Assembly: GCF_034931305.1 (NCBI RefSeq)
Contig: NZ_JAYGHY010000003.1
Location: forward strand, 1 to 64,000
Reading direction: 5' to 3'
Length of the DNA stretch: 64,000 nucleotides
Source of the DNA: Cyanobium gracile_A
GTDB taxonomy: Bacteria; Cyanobacteriota; Cyanobacteriia; PCC-6307; Cyanobiaceae
Shown: piece by piece, positions 8,990 through 16,915 of the stretch
Numbering within the stretch: position 1 is the stretch's first letter
Layout: every line of letters starts with the position of its first letter
Notes under the pieces: model-generated
What the model saw: only the letters and a program-made list of their open reading frames with translations
Database searches by the model: none
What the model was told of the DNA's origin: nothing
Made by a program: the position numbers and the translations under genes

Positions 8990-10000
8990 TCAGCAGCTGT
9001 TGGTGCGCGACCGGCGCAGCAGGAGGGAGGGAGCGATGCCGTAGCACCGCTGGAAGCTGGCGGCGAAGGACGACATCTGGACGAAGCCGTGGCGGCGGGC
9101 AATGGCGGCCACGGTCTCGCCGGGCTGGGCCCGTTGCAGATCGGTGTGCACGGCGCTGAGCCGCTGGCGTTTCACCCACTGCATGGGGCTGCAACCGAAC
9201 CTGCGTTGGAACAGATACTGCAGGTTGCGCTGGGAGTAGGCGCTGCGCCGACTGAGCTCCGTGGGGGTGATCGGCGTGTGCAGATGGGCCTGGATCCACT
9301 CCAGCAGCTCGTCGAAGGGGTGATTCCCGCGGTGGTCGGGGACAGGCCGATCCGTCCCCCCGACCGCGTCCGGGCAGACGATGGCGGCCACCAGCCGGAA
9401 CAGCAGATCCTCGAGCTGGGAGGCGCTGAGCCCGCCCACCGACCGCAGCAGTGGGGCTTCCAGCATCCGCAGCGCCAGGTGGAGATGGCTCAGCAGCTCG
9501 GCCTGCTCCGATGCGGTGCCGCCATCCACCCGCAGGGAGCGCTCGAAGGCCGGCACACAGGACTCGGCGCTGTCGCCGAATCCCCCCATGGCGGCGGCGG
9601 TGTCGACCAGCCGCCGACGATCGAGGCAGATCATCACCTCCTCGAAGGCCCCGGTGCTGGCCGTGAAGGCGGCGCCGGGCAGGTAGGCCGCCATCGGGCC
9701 TGCCTCGAGCTTCAGCCGATGGCCGTCGCTCGCCACCTCGGCAACGCCGGACAGGGGCAGGGTGAGGGTGGCGGTCGGGGAATCGTCGAAACCGATCTCC
9801 AGTGCGGAGTGGCGGCTGCAGGACACCGCGATCTGCCCCAGGTGGATCACACCGCTGCGATGGAAGAAGCCACCGCTCCGGGGGGAGTCCAGGAAGGCGT
9901 TGAGGGGGAAGTCCCGCGCCACCCGATCCAGCAGGGCGGCGGGGTCGTTGACCTCCACCGCCCGTGACTCCAGCAGCGTGAGCGGAGCCGTGGCCGTCAT
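8990..10000 (-). CDS. AraC-family transcriptional regulator
   Basis: A 336-residue DNA-binding regulator. The last 100 residues carry the two helix-turn-helix units of AraC/XylS proteins: PITPTELSRRSAYSQRNLQYLF then ETVAAIARRHGFVQMSSFAASF followed by RCYGIAPS. The N-terminal 200 residues are a divergent sensory domain with cupin-like beta-strand character and no clear ligand motif. ATG at 10000 overlaps the stop of the upstream pilin-like gene by four bases (ATGA at 9997-10000), so the two are translationally coupled. AraC regulators are uncommon in small-genome cyanobacteria. The divergent neighbour is the FGE/sulfatase operon, an obvious candidate target, but no direct binding evidence exists. 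Confidence 0.88.
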   Translation of the reverse strand: MTATAPLTLLESRAVEVNDPAALLDRVARDFPLNAFLDSPRSGGFFHRSGVIHLGQIAVSCSRHSALEIGFDDSPTATLTLPLSGVAEVASDGHRLKLEAGPMAAYLPGAAFTASTGAFEEVMICLDRRRLVDTAAAMGGFGDSAESCVPAFERSLRVDGGTASEQAELLSHLHLALRMLEAPLLRSVGGLSASQLEDLLFRLVAAIVCPDAVGGTDRPVPDHRGNHPFDELLEWIQAHLHTPITPTELSRRSAYSQRNLQYLFQRRFGCSPMQWVKRQRLSAVHTDLQRAQPGETVAAIARRHGFVQMSSFAASFQRCYGIAPSLLLRRSRTNSC

Positions 10001-10521
10001 TCGTTGACGACCGAGGCCGTGACTTCCACCGAGGCGTCACCGCACTGCACGACCCGGCCGGTGGGATTGGCCACGAGGCTGCCGAGCACGAGCTGGGGGT
10101 CCGCCGGACGAATCTGACCCGGCTGGCTGTTCATGCAGATGATCGTCGTGATCCTGGGATTCTGGGTGGGCGTGAGGAAGGCGGCTCCCACATAGGCGTT
10201 CAGCTGCCCCATCTTGGGTGACTGGGCCGGAATCACATAGCTGTAGGCCGCTTCGGTGGTGGTGCGAACGGCGTCATTGAAGGAGGCCGGCAGGGTGATG
10301 CCGAAATCCCGCTGGATGTTGGAGACCGTGGCCCGGAAGGCGCCGTTTCTCTGGTAATAAGTGCGCTGCGCCTCCATCATCCGGGCCACGGCGTTGAGTG
10401 CCGCCGTCTGATCAGGACTTGTCTGGGGCTGTGCCCCGGCCCCGGGGCAGGTCGCCGCGATGCCGAGGAGCAGGCAGGCCAGCAGCGTCGGGCGGTCGTG
10501 GCGGGGAAGGAGGGAGGTCAT
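9997..10521 (-). CDS. Secreted type IV pilin-like (GspH-like) protein
   Basis: A 174-residue exported protein. Residues 1-30 form a Sec-type signal peptide (LACLLLGIAATCPGAGAQ) rather than a prepilin leader. The mature part starts with AALNAVARMMEAQRTYYQRN followed by GAFRATVSNIQRDFGITLP. This pattern resembles the N-terminal repeat-unit helix and loop of cyanobacterial type IV pilin-like G/H proteins. Two Cys residues late in the protein (ITTIICMNS and VVQCGD) could form the closing disulfide seen in pilins. ATG at 10521 is the first codon, and its TGA overlaps the AraC start. The similarity is weak and by eye, so the assignment is tentative. A periplasmic sensor partner for the regulator is another possibility. 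Confidence 0.6.
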   Translation of the reverse strand: MTSLLPRHDRPTLLACLLLGIAATCPGAGAQPQTSPDQTAALNAVARMMEAQRTYYQRNGAFRATVSNIQRDFGITLPASFNDAVRTTTEAAYSYVIPAQSPKMGQLNAYVGAAFLTPTQNPRITTIICMNSQPGQIRPADPQLVLGSLVANPTGRVVQCGDASVEVTASVVNE

Positions 10522-10699
10522 GGGTGGGGGAGTCGGAATCCTGGAGGCGAGATGGAGGGGGGCGCAAGAGGACGGGGGCTGTCCTCAGCCCGGGTGTTTC
10601 AACAACGGTCCTGTCGGGGAGTCTCCTCCTTCCGCACCGGTGGCCGAGCGGACCAGCGCGTCATGCTGGCCGGCGTCGACCCTGCTGGACACGGAACAG

Positions 10700-10726
10700 C
10701 CTGTTGTCTTCCCTGACAAGATCAGG
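10700..10726. repeat. Imperfect inverted repeat upstream of the FGE gene
   Basis: CCTGTTGTC at 10700-10708 faces GACAA-gat-CAGG at 10715-10726. The TTGTC/GACAA arms are separated by six bases and the CCTG/CAGG outer arms are offset by three. It lies about 170 bases before the FGE start, in the region shared with the AraC-type regulator operon. It could be an operator or a weak hairpin, and no tract of T follows. Inference only. Confidence 0.35.
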
Positions 10727-10786
10727 GCGGCACTTCTGCGCTGCTGCGACAGTCTTGCCGTCCTGCATTCATCGGTGGCCGGTCGC

Positions 10787-10798
10787 CCGATCGATCGG
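10787..10798. repeat. Perfect 12-base palindrome upstream of the FGE gene
   Basis: CCGATCGATCGG reads identically on both strands and lies about 100 bases before the FGE start codon. It differs from the HIP1 octamer. A palindrome here would suit a dimeric regulator, but one occurrence is also compatible with chance in GC-rich DNA. Confidence 0.3.
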
Positions 10799-10895
10799 CC
10801 AACGAGTGTGTCGAAGGTGATCAATGCGACGCTGAAGCGCACTTTCGCGCCCCCACAATGCGGACCGTGAGCCATCCGCAGGCCCCAGCGAATCC

Positions 10896-11912
10896 GTGCT
10901 TGTTCATCGTCCTGAGGTCAGCTCGCTGGCGCTGGCCGTCCTGCTGATGCTGGCGATGGGAGTCCTGCTGCTGGGGCCCGCCCCCGCCCCGGCGGTGGAG
11001 AGCTGCCCGCCGGCCATGGCGCCGATCCCCGGCGGCCACTACCGCATCGGCGCGGCGGGCCGCCTGCCGGAGGAGGCGCAGTCGGAGGCGCCGGTGCGGC
11101 TGCAGGCCTTCTGCATCGGCCGCACGGAGGTGACCAACCGCGAGTTCGCCGCCTTCGTGGCCGCCACCGGCTACCGGACCCAGGCGGAGCGGCCCCTGTC
11201 CCAGGAGCAGTTCCCGCAGCTCTCCGCCGCCGAGCGCCGCCCCGGCTCGGTGGTGTTCCGGCCGCCCTCCCCCGGCGAGCCCCTGGAGGAGCTCAGCTGG
11301 TGGCAATGGGTGCCGGGGGCCGACTGGCGCCACCCCGAAGGCCCCGGCAGTTCGATCGACGACCGGCTCGACCATCCGGTGGTGCAGGTGTCGCTGGCGG
11401 ATGCCGAGGCCTATGCGGTCTGGGCCGGCGCCGCCCTCCCCAGCGAGGCCCAGTGGGAATTCGCCGCCCGGGGCGGACTGAGGGATCGGGCCTTCAGCTG
11501 GGGCGACAGCTGGCGAGCGGGTCTGGCCAACACCTGGCAGGGGGAGTTTCCCGTCAGCAACACCGCCGACGATGGCTTCACCGGCACCGCTCCGGTGGGC
11601 AGCTTCCCCCCCAACGGCTACGGACTGCAGGACATGACCGGCAATGTCTGGGAGTGGACGGCGGACTGGTACCGGCCCGGCCACGATCGCCTCGCTGGCC
11701 AGGACGATCCTGTGCTGGCCGACCCTGCCGCCAGCAGCGATCCGCGCGAGCCCGGGGTGGCCAAGCACGTCATCAAGGGGGGCTCCTTCCTGTGCGCCCC
11801 CAACTTCTGCAGCCGCTACCGGCCGGCGGCGCGGGAGGCGGAAAGCCCCGACACCGGCACCTCCCACATCGGTTTCCGACTCGTTTCCCCTGCCCTGACC
11901 ACCCATGCCTGA
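10896..11912 (+). CDS. Formylglycine-generating enzyme (sulfatase-maturating), exported
   Basis: Oxidises the active-site Cys of type I sulfatases to formylglycine, using oxygen. The FGE/SUMF1 domain fills residues 35-335 (APIPGGHYRIG at the start, WEWTADWY in the middle, HIGFRLVS at the end). Both catalytic cysteines are present as Cys300 and Cys305 in GGSFLCAPNFCSRYRPAAR. This matches the spacing of the human pair (336 and 341) and separates it from the many SUMF1-like proteins without them. Residues 8-33 form a hydrophobic signal segment, so export or anchoring is predicted, which is unusual because known bacterial FGEs are cytosolic. GTG at 10896 is the most upstream plausible start. It overlaps the sulfatase gene by eight bases, which gives its substrate. 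Confidence 0.88.
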   Translation: MLVHRPEVSSLALAVLLMLAMGVLLLGPAPAPAVESCPPAMAPIPGGHYRIGAAGRLPEEAQSEAPVRLQAFCIGRTEVTNREFAAFVAATGYRTQAERPLSQEQFPQLSAAERRPGSVVFRPPSPGEPLEELSWWQWVPGADWRHPEGPGSSIDDRLDHPVVQVSLADAEAYAVWAGAALPSEAQWEFAARGGLRDRAFSWGDSWRAGLANTWQGEFPVSNTADDGFTGTAPVGSFPPNGYGLQDMTGNVWEWTADWYRPGHDRLAGQDDPVLADPAASSDPREPGVAKHVIKGGSFLCAPNFCSRYRPAAREAESPDTGTSHIGFRLVSPALTTHA

Positions 11913-14469
11913 GCGTCCCCTGACCCGCCTCAGCGTCGCCTTCGGCCGCCTGCTGCGGCGCCTGGTGCCGGCGTGCCTGGCCCTGGCCCTGGTGGGCTGG
12001 TCGTTCGGCGCCGTGCCGGCCCTGGCCCAGCGCATCACCGGCACAGCGGGAGCCCCCAACGCCACCACGACGCTCCCCGGTAACCAGCTGCCGGCCCCGG
12101 CGCCTGCCTTCGGCGGGGTGATCAAGGACGGTGCCCTGCAGTCAAAACCCTGGTGGGCACCGCAGATCGTGCCGCCTCAGAGCGCGCCCAATGTGCTGCT
12201 GATCATCACCGACGACGCAGGCTTCGGTGTTCCCAGCACCTTCGGCGGGGTGATCCCCACCCCGGCGATGGACCGCGTCGCCAAGGCGGGGCTGCGCTAC
12301 AACCGCATGTTCTCAACGGCCCTGTGCTCCCCCACTCGCGCCGCCCTGATCACCGGCCGCAACCATCACTCCGCCGGTTTCGGAGTGATCTCAGAGCAGT
12401 CCACCGGTTTCCCCGGCTACAACAGCATCATTGAGCGGGACAAGGCCACGATCGGCCGCTTGCTCAAGGACAACGGCTACTCAACGGCCTGGTTCGGCAA
12501 GGACCACAACGTACCGGCGTTCCAGGCCAGCCAGAGCGGACCATTTGATCAGTGGCCCACCGGCATGGGCTTTGAGTACTTCTACGGCTTCGTGGGCGGA
12601 GATGCCAACCAGTGGCAGCCCAACCTGTTCCGCAACACCACCCAGATCTATCCCTTCGAGGGCAAGGAGCCAGGCAGCTGGAACCTGGTGACAGAGATGG
12701 CCGATGACGCCATCGACTACATGGCGCGGATGCACCAGATCAACCCCAGCAAGCCGCTGTTCATCAAGTACGCCCCCGGGGCCACCCATGCGCCCCATCA
12801 CCCCACCAAGGAGTGGGTGGAGCGGATCCATGCCATGCATCTGTTCGATGACGGCTACGAGAAACTGAGGGAGCGCATCTTCGCCAATCAGAAAAAACTC
12901 GGCGTGATCCCCAAGGACGCCAAGCTGGACCCCTGGCCCGCCGATGTGATCACCCCCTGGGACAAATTGAGTCCGGAGGCCCAGAAACTGTTCATTCGCC
13001 AGGTGGAGGTGTTCGCCGCCTACGCCGCCTACAGCGATGACGAAATCGGCCGGGTGATCCAGCAGTTCGACGACCTCGGCAAGCTCGACAACACGCTGAT
13101 CATCTACATCAACGGCGACAACGGCACCAGCGCCGAAGGCGGGCCCCTTGGCACCCCCAACGAGGTCGCCTTCTTCAATGGCCTCAACAAACTGCCGGTT
13201 GAGGTGCAGATGAAATTCTACGACGTGTGGGGCACTGCTCTCACCTACAACCACATGTCGGCGGGTTGGTCCTGGGCCTTCGACACCCCCTTCAGCTGGT
13301 TCAAGCAGAACGCCTCCCGGCTTGGTGGCGTGAACCAGAACATGGTGGTGTCGTGGCCGGCGCGGATCAAGGACAAGGGAGGTCTGCGAGAGCAGTTCGT
13401 GCACGTGATCGACGTGGTGCCGACGATCCTGGAGGCCGCCGGACTGCGGGCGCCCGAGGTGGTGGACGGGATTCCCCAGAAGCCGATCGAAGGCACCAGC
13501 TTCCTTTACACCTTCGATGCCAAGAACGCCAAGGTGCCCACCCGCCATAAGACCCAGTACTTCGAGATGATGGGCCAGTGGGCGCTCTACAACGAGGGCT
13601 GGCTGCTCAGCACCAAGGTGAACCGGGCTCCCTGGGAGGCCTTCGGCCCGGCCAACCCGGATCCTCTCAACAACCAGGTGCTCGAGCTCTACAACCTGAA
13701 CAACGATTTCAGCCAGACCACCGACCTGGCGGCCCAGAACCCCGGCAAGGTGAAGGAGATGAAGGCGGCCTTCATCGCCGAGGCCAACAAGTACCAGGTG
13801 TTCCCGCTCGATGCCTCGGTGGCGGCACGGATCGTGGCCCCCCGGCCCAACATCACCGCCGGCCGCACCGAATTCGTGTACACCCATCCGATGGTGGGGC
13901 TGCCCCAAGGGGATTCCCCGCTGCTGCTCAACACCTCCTACACCGTCACCGCCGACATCGACGTGCAGGCCGGCGGCGCCGAGGGCATGCTGCTCACCTC
14001 CGGGGGCCGCTTCGGGGGCTACGGCTTCTACCTGAAGAACAGCAAGCCCGTGTGGGTCTGGAACATGGTGGATCTGGAGCGGCTCAAGTGGGAGGGCACC
14101 GATCCCCTCACCCCCGGCAAACACAAGGTGGAGTTCGATTTCGTCTACGACGGCAAGGGGGCCGGCACCCTGGCCTTCAACGACTTCAGCGGCGTCGGCC
14201 GCCCCGGCACCGGCACCCTCAAGGTGGATGGCAAGGTGGTCGCCACCAAGACCATGGCCAAGACCCTGCCGATGATCCTGCAGTGGGACGAAAGCTTCGA
14301 TGTCGGCTCCGACACTCTCACGGGCGTCAATGACGCCGACTACCAGCCGCCGTTCCGCTTCACCGGCAAGCTCAACAAGCTGACGCTCAAGCTCGATCGG
14401 CCCAAGCTGTCGCCGGAGGAGATCAGGAGCCTGGAGGCGGCGATGCGCACCAAGGCCGTCAGTGAGTGA
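11905..14469 (+). CDS. Arylsulfatase-type sulfatase, formylglycine-dependent, exported
   Basis: Hydrolyses sulfate esters. The 854-residue protein starts with a signal peptide (VPACLALALVGWSFGAVPALA). The alkaline-phosphatase-like catalytic domain opens with NVLLIITDDAGFG, whose Asp pair binds the metal. The sulfatase signature is ALCSPTRAALITGR with Cys141 in the CxPxR motif, the residue converted to formylglycine, and the nearby GRNHHSAGFG is also typical. The N-terminal domain runs to about residue 640. The last 190 residues form a beta-rich domain seen in the long arylsulfatases. Substrate cannot be told: free aryl sulfates, algal sulfated polysaccharide or sulfolipid are all possible. 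It overlaps the FGE gene by eight bases, so enzyme and maturase are co-produced. Confidence 0.93.
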   Translation: MPERPLTRLSVAFGRLLRRLVPACLALALVGWSFGAVPALAQRITGTAGAPNATTTLPGNQLPAPAPAFGGVIKDGALQSKPWWAPQIVPPQSAPNVLLIITDDAGFGVPSTFGGVIPTPAMDRVAKAGLRYNRMFSTALCSPTRAALITGRNHHSAGFGVISEQSTGFPGYNSIIERDKATIGRLLKDNGYSTAWFGKDHNVPAFQASQSGPFDQWPTGMGFEYFYGFVGGDANQWQPNLFRNTTQIYPFEGKEPGSWNLVTEMADDAIDYMARMHQINPSKPLFIKYAPGATHAPHHPTKEWVERIHAMHLFDDGYEKLRERIFANQKKLGVIPKDAKLDPWPADVITPWDKLSPEAQKLFIRQVEVFAAYAAYSDDEIGRVIQQFDDLGKLDNTLIIYINGDNGTSAEGGPLGTPNEVAFFNGLNKLPVEVQMKFYDVWGTALTYNHMSAGWSWAFDTPFSWFKQNASRLGGVNQNMVVSWPARIKDKGGLREQFVHVIDVVPTILEAAGLRAPEVVDGIPQKPIEGTSFLYTFDAKNAKVPTRHKTQYFEMMGQWALYNEGWLLSTKVNRAPWEAFGPANPDPLNNQVLELYNLNNDFSQTTDLAAQNPGKVKEMKAAFIAEANKYQVFPLDASVAARIVAPRPNITAGRTEFVYTHPMVGLPQGDSPLLLNTSYTVTADIDVQAGGAEGMLLTSGGRFGGYGFYLKNSKPVWVWNMVDLERLKWEGTDPLTPGKHKVEFDFVYDGKGAGTLAFNDFSGVGRPGTGTLKVDGKVVATKTMAKTLPMILQWDESFDVGSDTLTGVNDADYQPPFRFTGKLNKLTLKLDRPKLSPEEIRSLEAAMRTKAVSE

Positions 14470-14497
14470 GCAGGGGGGCCACCCCCCCCGACGCGGC

Positions 14498-14926
14498 TCA
14501 AGGGCTGGCAGGACACAGCCGCCGCCATTCCCCGAGGGCTTCACCGGCCAGGTAGTACTGCCTGCGGCTCAGGGCCGTGTCATAACGCTGCTTCTGAAGT
14601 GAGCTGTTCCAGGAGGCGGCAGGGCAGGGCTGGGGAGCGGCCCCAGCCTTTAGGTTCTGCTCGGCCGCATCCACCCCCAGCCGCAACCGGAACAGGCCTT
14701 CCTGGCCGTACTGCTGCCGGAAGGCCTCGCGCTCGATCGGCGCCAGGGAGCCGCTGTCGGGTTCCACGATGGCTTCGGCTTTGCCGCCAGCTGGGGAGAG
14801 CAACGCCAGGCCCACTCCCACGCCCCCGGCAAGCAGCAGGGCGTGCCCGGGGCGCCACCACCGCCGTTGCCATCGCGGCCCGGGGCGTCGCGCAGCGATC
14901 GCCGCAGGGAGTGGGTCAATCTCCAT
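14498..14926 (-). CDS. Hypothetical membrane-anchored or secreted protein
   Basis: A 142-residue protein without a recognised family. A basic N-terminus (RRPGPRWQRRWWRPG) precedes one hydrophobic segment (HALLLAGGVGVGLALLSPAG, about residues 28-47), suggesting a signal anchor with the rest outside the cytoplasm. The remainder includes IEREAFRQQYGQEGLFRLRL and a C-terminal ALSRRQYYLAGEALGEWRRL. Two Cys residues (APQPCPAA and RRLCPASP) could pair. ATG at 14926. It converges on the sulfatase gene with 28 bases between stops, and 152 bases of featureless sequence separate it from the permease gene. Function unknown. Confidence 0.6.
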   Translation of the reverse strand: MEIDPLPAAIAARRPGPRWQRRWWRPGHALLLAGGVGVGLALLSPAGGKAEAIVEPDSGSLAPIEREAFRQQYGQEGLFRLRLGVDAAEQNLKAGAAPQPCPAASWNSSLQKQRYDTALSRRQYYLAGEALGEWRRLCPASP

Positions 14927-15078
14927 GGGACCAAGGGCAAAGAAAGGATCTGCTCATCCTGTCCGCTGCACCATCAGGAAGCGTTCCCACCAGCCGGTTG
15001 GATCACAGCACCTGATCGGATCCTCATGTCCCGGCCCAGCCGGCGAGGTGGAAGCGGCCTTGCCCCGCGCCCTGGGAA

Positions 15079-16656
15079 TCAGTTCCCGCCGATCCCTGCC
15101 CAGGGAGACACCGCCGCCAGCCGGGAGTGCACCGCCAGCGGGAACACCAGCAGCGCCCAGACCCCCAGCACGATCAGCTCAGCGGCCAGCTCCAGCGGCC
15201 AGGCGGTGATGGCCACCAGGCCACCGAGATAGAGAAACCACCACAGCCCCTGACGAAGGTTCAGTGGGGCGCCGGGCGGCTCGCCGCTCTGCCCATCGCC
15301 ATGGGGCTGGCCCTTGAGGTCGAGCAGCACGAAGGCGATGGCCGGCAGCAACACGATCAGCACGGCACCCCGCAGGGAGGCGGTGCCGCACCAGCTGATG
15401 GCCCAGGTGGCCAGCACGAAGGCCAGGGGGCACCAGAGCCTGGCGCAGGGCAGGTGGTAAGGCCGGGGTCTGCCGGGGAGCTGCAAGCGCAGGGCGGCCA
15501 GGCTCACCGGACCCATGGCCAGGGCAATGACCAGGGTGGCGGTGAGCAGACTCACCACGCTCTGCCATCCGGGGCCGATCAGCAGCAGGCCGATGCCCAG
15601 GACAAGGCTGATCACCAGGGCCACCGACGGCACGGCCTGGCGATTGATCCGGCCGAGCACGTTGGGCAGCAGCCCGCAGCGGCCCATCATCCAGCCCACC
15701 CGTGAAGCGGCTCCCATGTAGGCCATGGCGGTGGCCGTGGGAGAGACCACCGCATCCAGGAGCAGCAGCCGGCCGACCCAGCCCAGGCCCAACCCCAGGG
15801 CCAGGGCCACCAGTGGCCCGCCGTGGGCGCTCAGGCGGAGCGCGGCCCAGCCGCCGCTGAGCTCCTCGGGGGGCACGGCCACCAGGAAGGCCAGCTGCAG
15901 CAGCAGGTAGATCAGCAGCGAGATACCCAGGCCCAGGGCCATGGCGATGGGCACGGTGCGCTGCGGTTGGCGGGCCTCCCCGGCCAGGTCCATGGCGGTG
16001 CGAAAACCCAGCAGCGAAAACAGAATGCCGCCGCTGCTGATGGCCCGAACCATGCCTTCAAGGGTTGTCCCCACCGGCTGGGCCAGGGGGACCAGGTTGC
16101 CCCAGTGGCCGGACATCAGCATCAGGGTGATCGAGACGACCAGCGGCACCACCAGCTTCCAGCTGGTGAGGCCGTCGATCCAGCGGGCCAGCCAGCCCAC
16201 GCCGGCCAGGTTGATCCAGGCCAGCAGCACCAGCAGCAGGCTGGCCAGGGCCAGGCCGGCGCCGCTGAGCACCTGGCCGGCACCGTTGTCGGCGGTGAGC
16301 CAGGGAGCACTGCTGGCCAGGTACTGCATCACCGCCATCACCTCGATGCTGGGCAGGGCCAGATAGGAGACCCAGGCGCACCAGCCGCCGATGAAACCGG
16401 CGGTGCGGCCGTGGCTGAGCAGGGGGATCTGGGCCAGGGCGCCGGAACTGCTCACCAGGGCCCCAAGCTCGGCAAACACCAGGGCCAGGGCAAAGGCCAG
16501 CAGCCCGCCCAGCAGCCAGGCGCCGAGGGCGGCCGGCCCGGCGAAACGCGCGGCATAGAAGGGGGCGAACAGCCAGCCCGAACCAATGGTGCTGGTGACC
16601 ACCGCCAGGGTCATCGAGCGAAGGCCGAGCTGGCGGGAGAGGCCGGTGTCGCTCAT
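15079..16656 (-). CDS. APC-superfamily amino acid permease
   Basis: Inner-membrane transporter of the amino acid-polyamine-organocation superfamily. The 525-residue protein begins MSDTGLSRQLGLRSMTLAVV, with the helix-breaking Gly motif of TM1 in STIGSGWLFAP, and continues with about 12 hydrophobic helices (for example SGGILFSLLGFRTAMDLAGE, resembling TM6). The frame extends upstream to 16818, but that would run through the tRNA gene, so ATG at 16656 is chosen. The substrate is unknown. The EARQPQRTVPIA stretch is typical of permease loops. It is transcribed leftwards after the tRNA terminator, apparently as a single gene. Confidence 0.87.
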   Translation of the reverse strand: MSDTGLSRQLGLRSMTLAVVTSTIGSGWLFAPFYAARFAGPAALGAWLLGGLLAFALALVFAELGALVSSSGALAQIPLLSHGRTAGFIGGWCAWVSYLALPSIEVMAVMQYLASSAPWLTADNGAGQVLSGAGLALASLLLVLLAWINLAGVGWLARWIDGLTSWKLVVPLVVSITLMLMSGHWGNLVPLAQPVGTTLEGMVRAISSGGILFSLLGFRTAMDLAGEARQPQRTVPIAMALGLGISLLIYLLLQLAFLVAVPPEELSGGWAALRLSAHGGPLVALALGLGLGWVGRLLLLDAVVSPTATAMAYMGAASRVGWMMGRCGLLPNVLGRINRQAVPSVALVISLVLGIGLLLIGPGWQSVVSLLTATLVIALAMGPVSLAALRLQLPGRPRPYHLPCARLWCPLAFVLATWAISWCGTASLRGAVLIVLLPAIAFVLLDLKGQPHGDGQSGEPPGAPLNLRQGLWWFLYLGGLVAITAWPLELAAELIVLGVWALLVFPLAVHSRLAAVSPWAGIGGN

Positions 16657-16738
16657 CGCTGCAAGGGGAGCCACTGGGCTGTGGCCATCCTGCAGGCGGA
16701 TGGGCTGCCCCGCTGGGTTGATTGGGATCGACGCTACA

Positions 16739-16770
16739 AACAAGAAGACCCCAGCAAGGCCGGGGTTTTC
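16739..16770 (-). terminator. Probable intrinsic terminator downstream of tRNA-Ala
   Basis: On the minus strand a five-base-pair ACCCC/GGGGT stem (plus-strand arms 48-52 and 62-66 of the 16700 block) encloses a nine-base loop and is followed by a TCTTCTTGTTTG tract. It starts 11 bases after the tRNA 3' end. The plus-strand side also has a TTTT run, so it may work in both directions. Confidence 0.55.
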
Positions 16771-16776
16771 AGGGGA

Positions 16777-16849
16777 TGGAGCCAAGCGGATTCGAACCGC
16801 TGACCCCCTGCATGCCATGCAGGTGCTCTACCAGCTGAGCTATGGCCCC
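16777..16849 (-). tRNA. tRNA-Ala (anticodon GGC)
   Basis: 73 bases folding as a full cloverleaf. The acceptor arms GGGGCCA and TGGCTCC pair (one G-U) with discriminator A. The D-arm reads AGCTCAGCTGGTAGAGC. The anticodon stem CCTGC/GCAGG holds the loop ATGGCAT with anticodon GGC, decoding GCC and GCU alanine codons. The T-arm contains GGTTCGAATCC. The CCA tail is not encoded and must be added by tRNA nucleotidyltransferase. It lies between lexA and the permease gene. Confidence 0.96.
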
Positions 16850-16915
16850 ATTGATGCCCCGGCTGAACCGGCGCTTGAGGAGCTTACAACGTGGCCGACC
16901 GCCCCTCCGGCCGCC

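Larger units (their letters stand above)
10522..10895. other. Intergenic region between the pilin-like/AraC operon and the FGE/sulfatase operon
   Basis: 374 bases with no convincing gene. The short open frames here are Arg/Ser/Pro-rich and look like chance. It must hold the divergent promoters of the leftward pilin-like/araC genes and the rightward FGE/sulfatase genes. Two inverted repeats (listed separately) lie in the half nearer the FGE gene, where an activator could bind. No clean -35/-10 pair could be fixed by eye. Confidence 0.7.

Noticed and set aside
10630..10690. A tRNA-like fragment (GTGGCCGAGCGGA) upstream of the FGE gene.
   Set aside because: It resembles a class II D-arm only; no acceptor, anticodon or T-arm pairs with it.
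12481..14544. A long open frame antisense to the sulfatase.
   Set aside because: Its product is His/Gly/Pro-rich without family character, as expected from the complementary frame of GC-rich coding DNA; the sulfatase motifs are unambiguous.
16777..16849. The tRNA-Ala gene as an attachment site for an integrated element.
   Set aside because: No integrase and no duplicated tRNA 3' end was seen; both sides are ordinary chromosomal genes.
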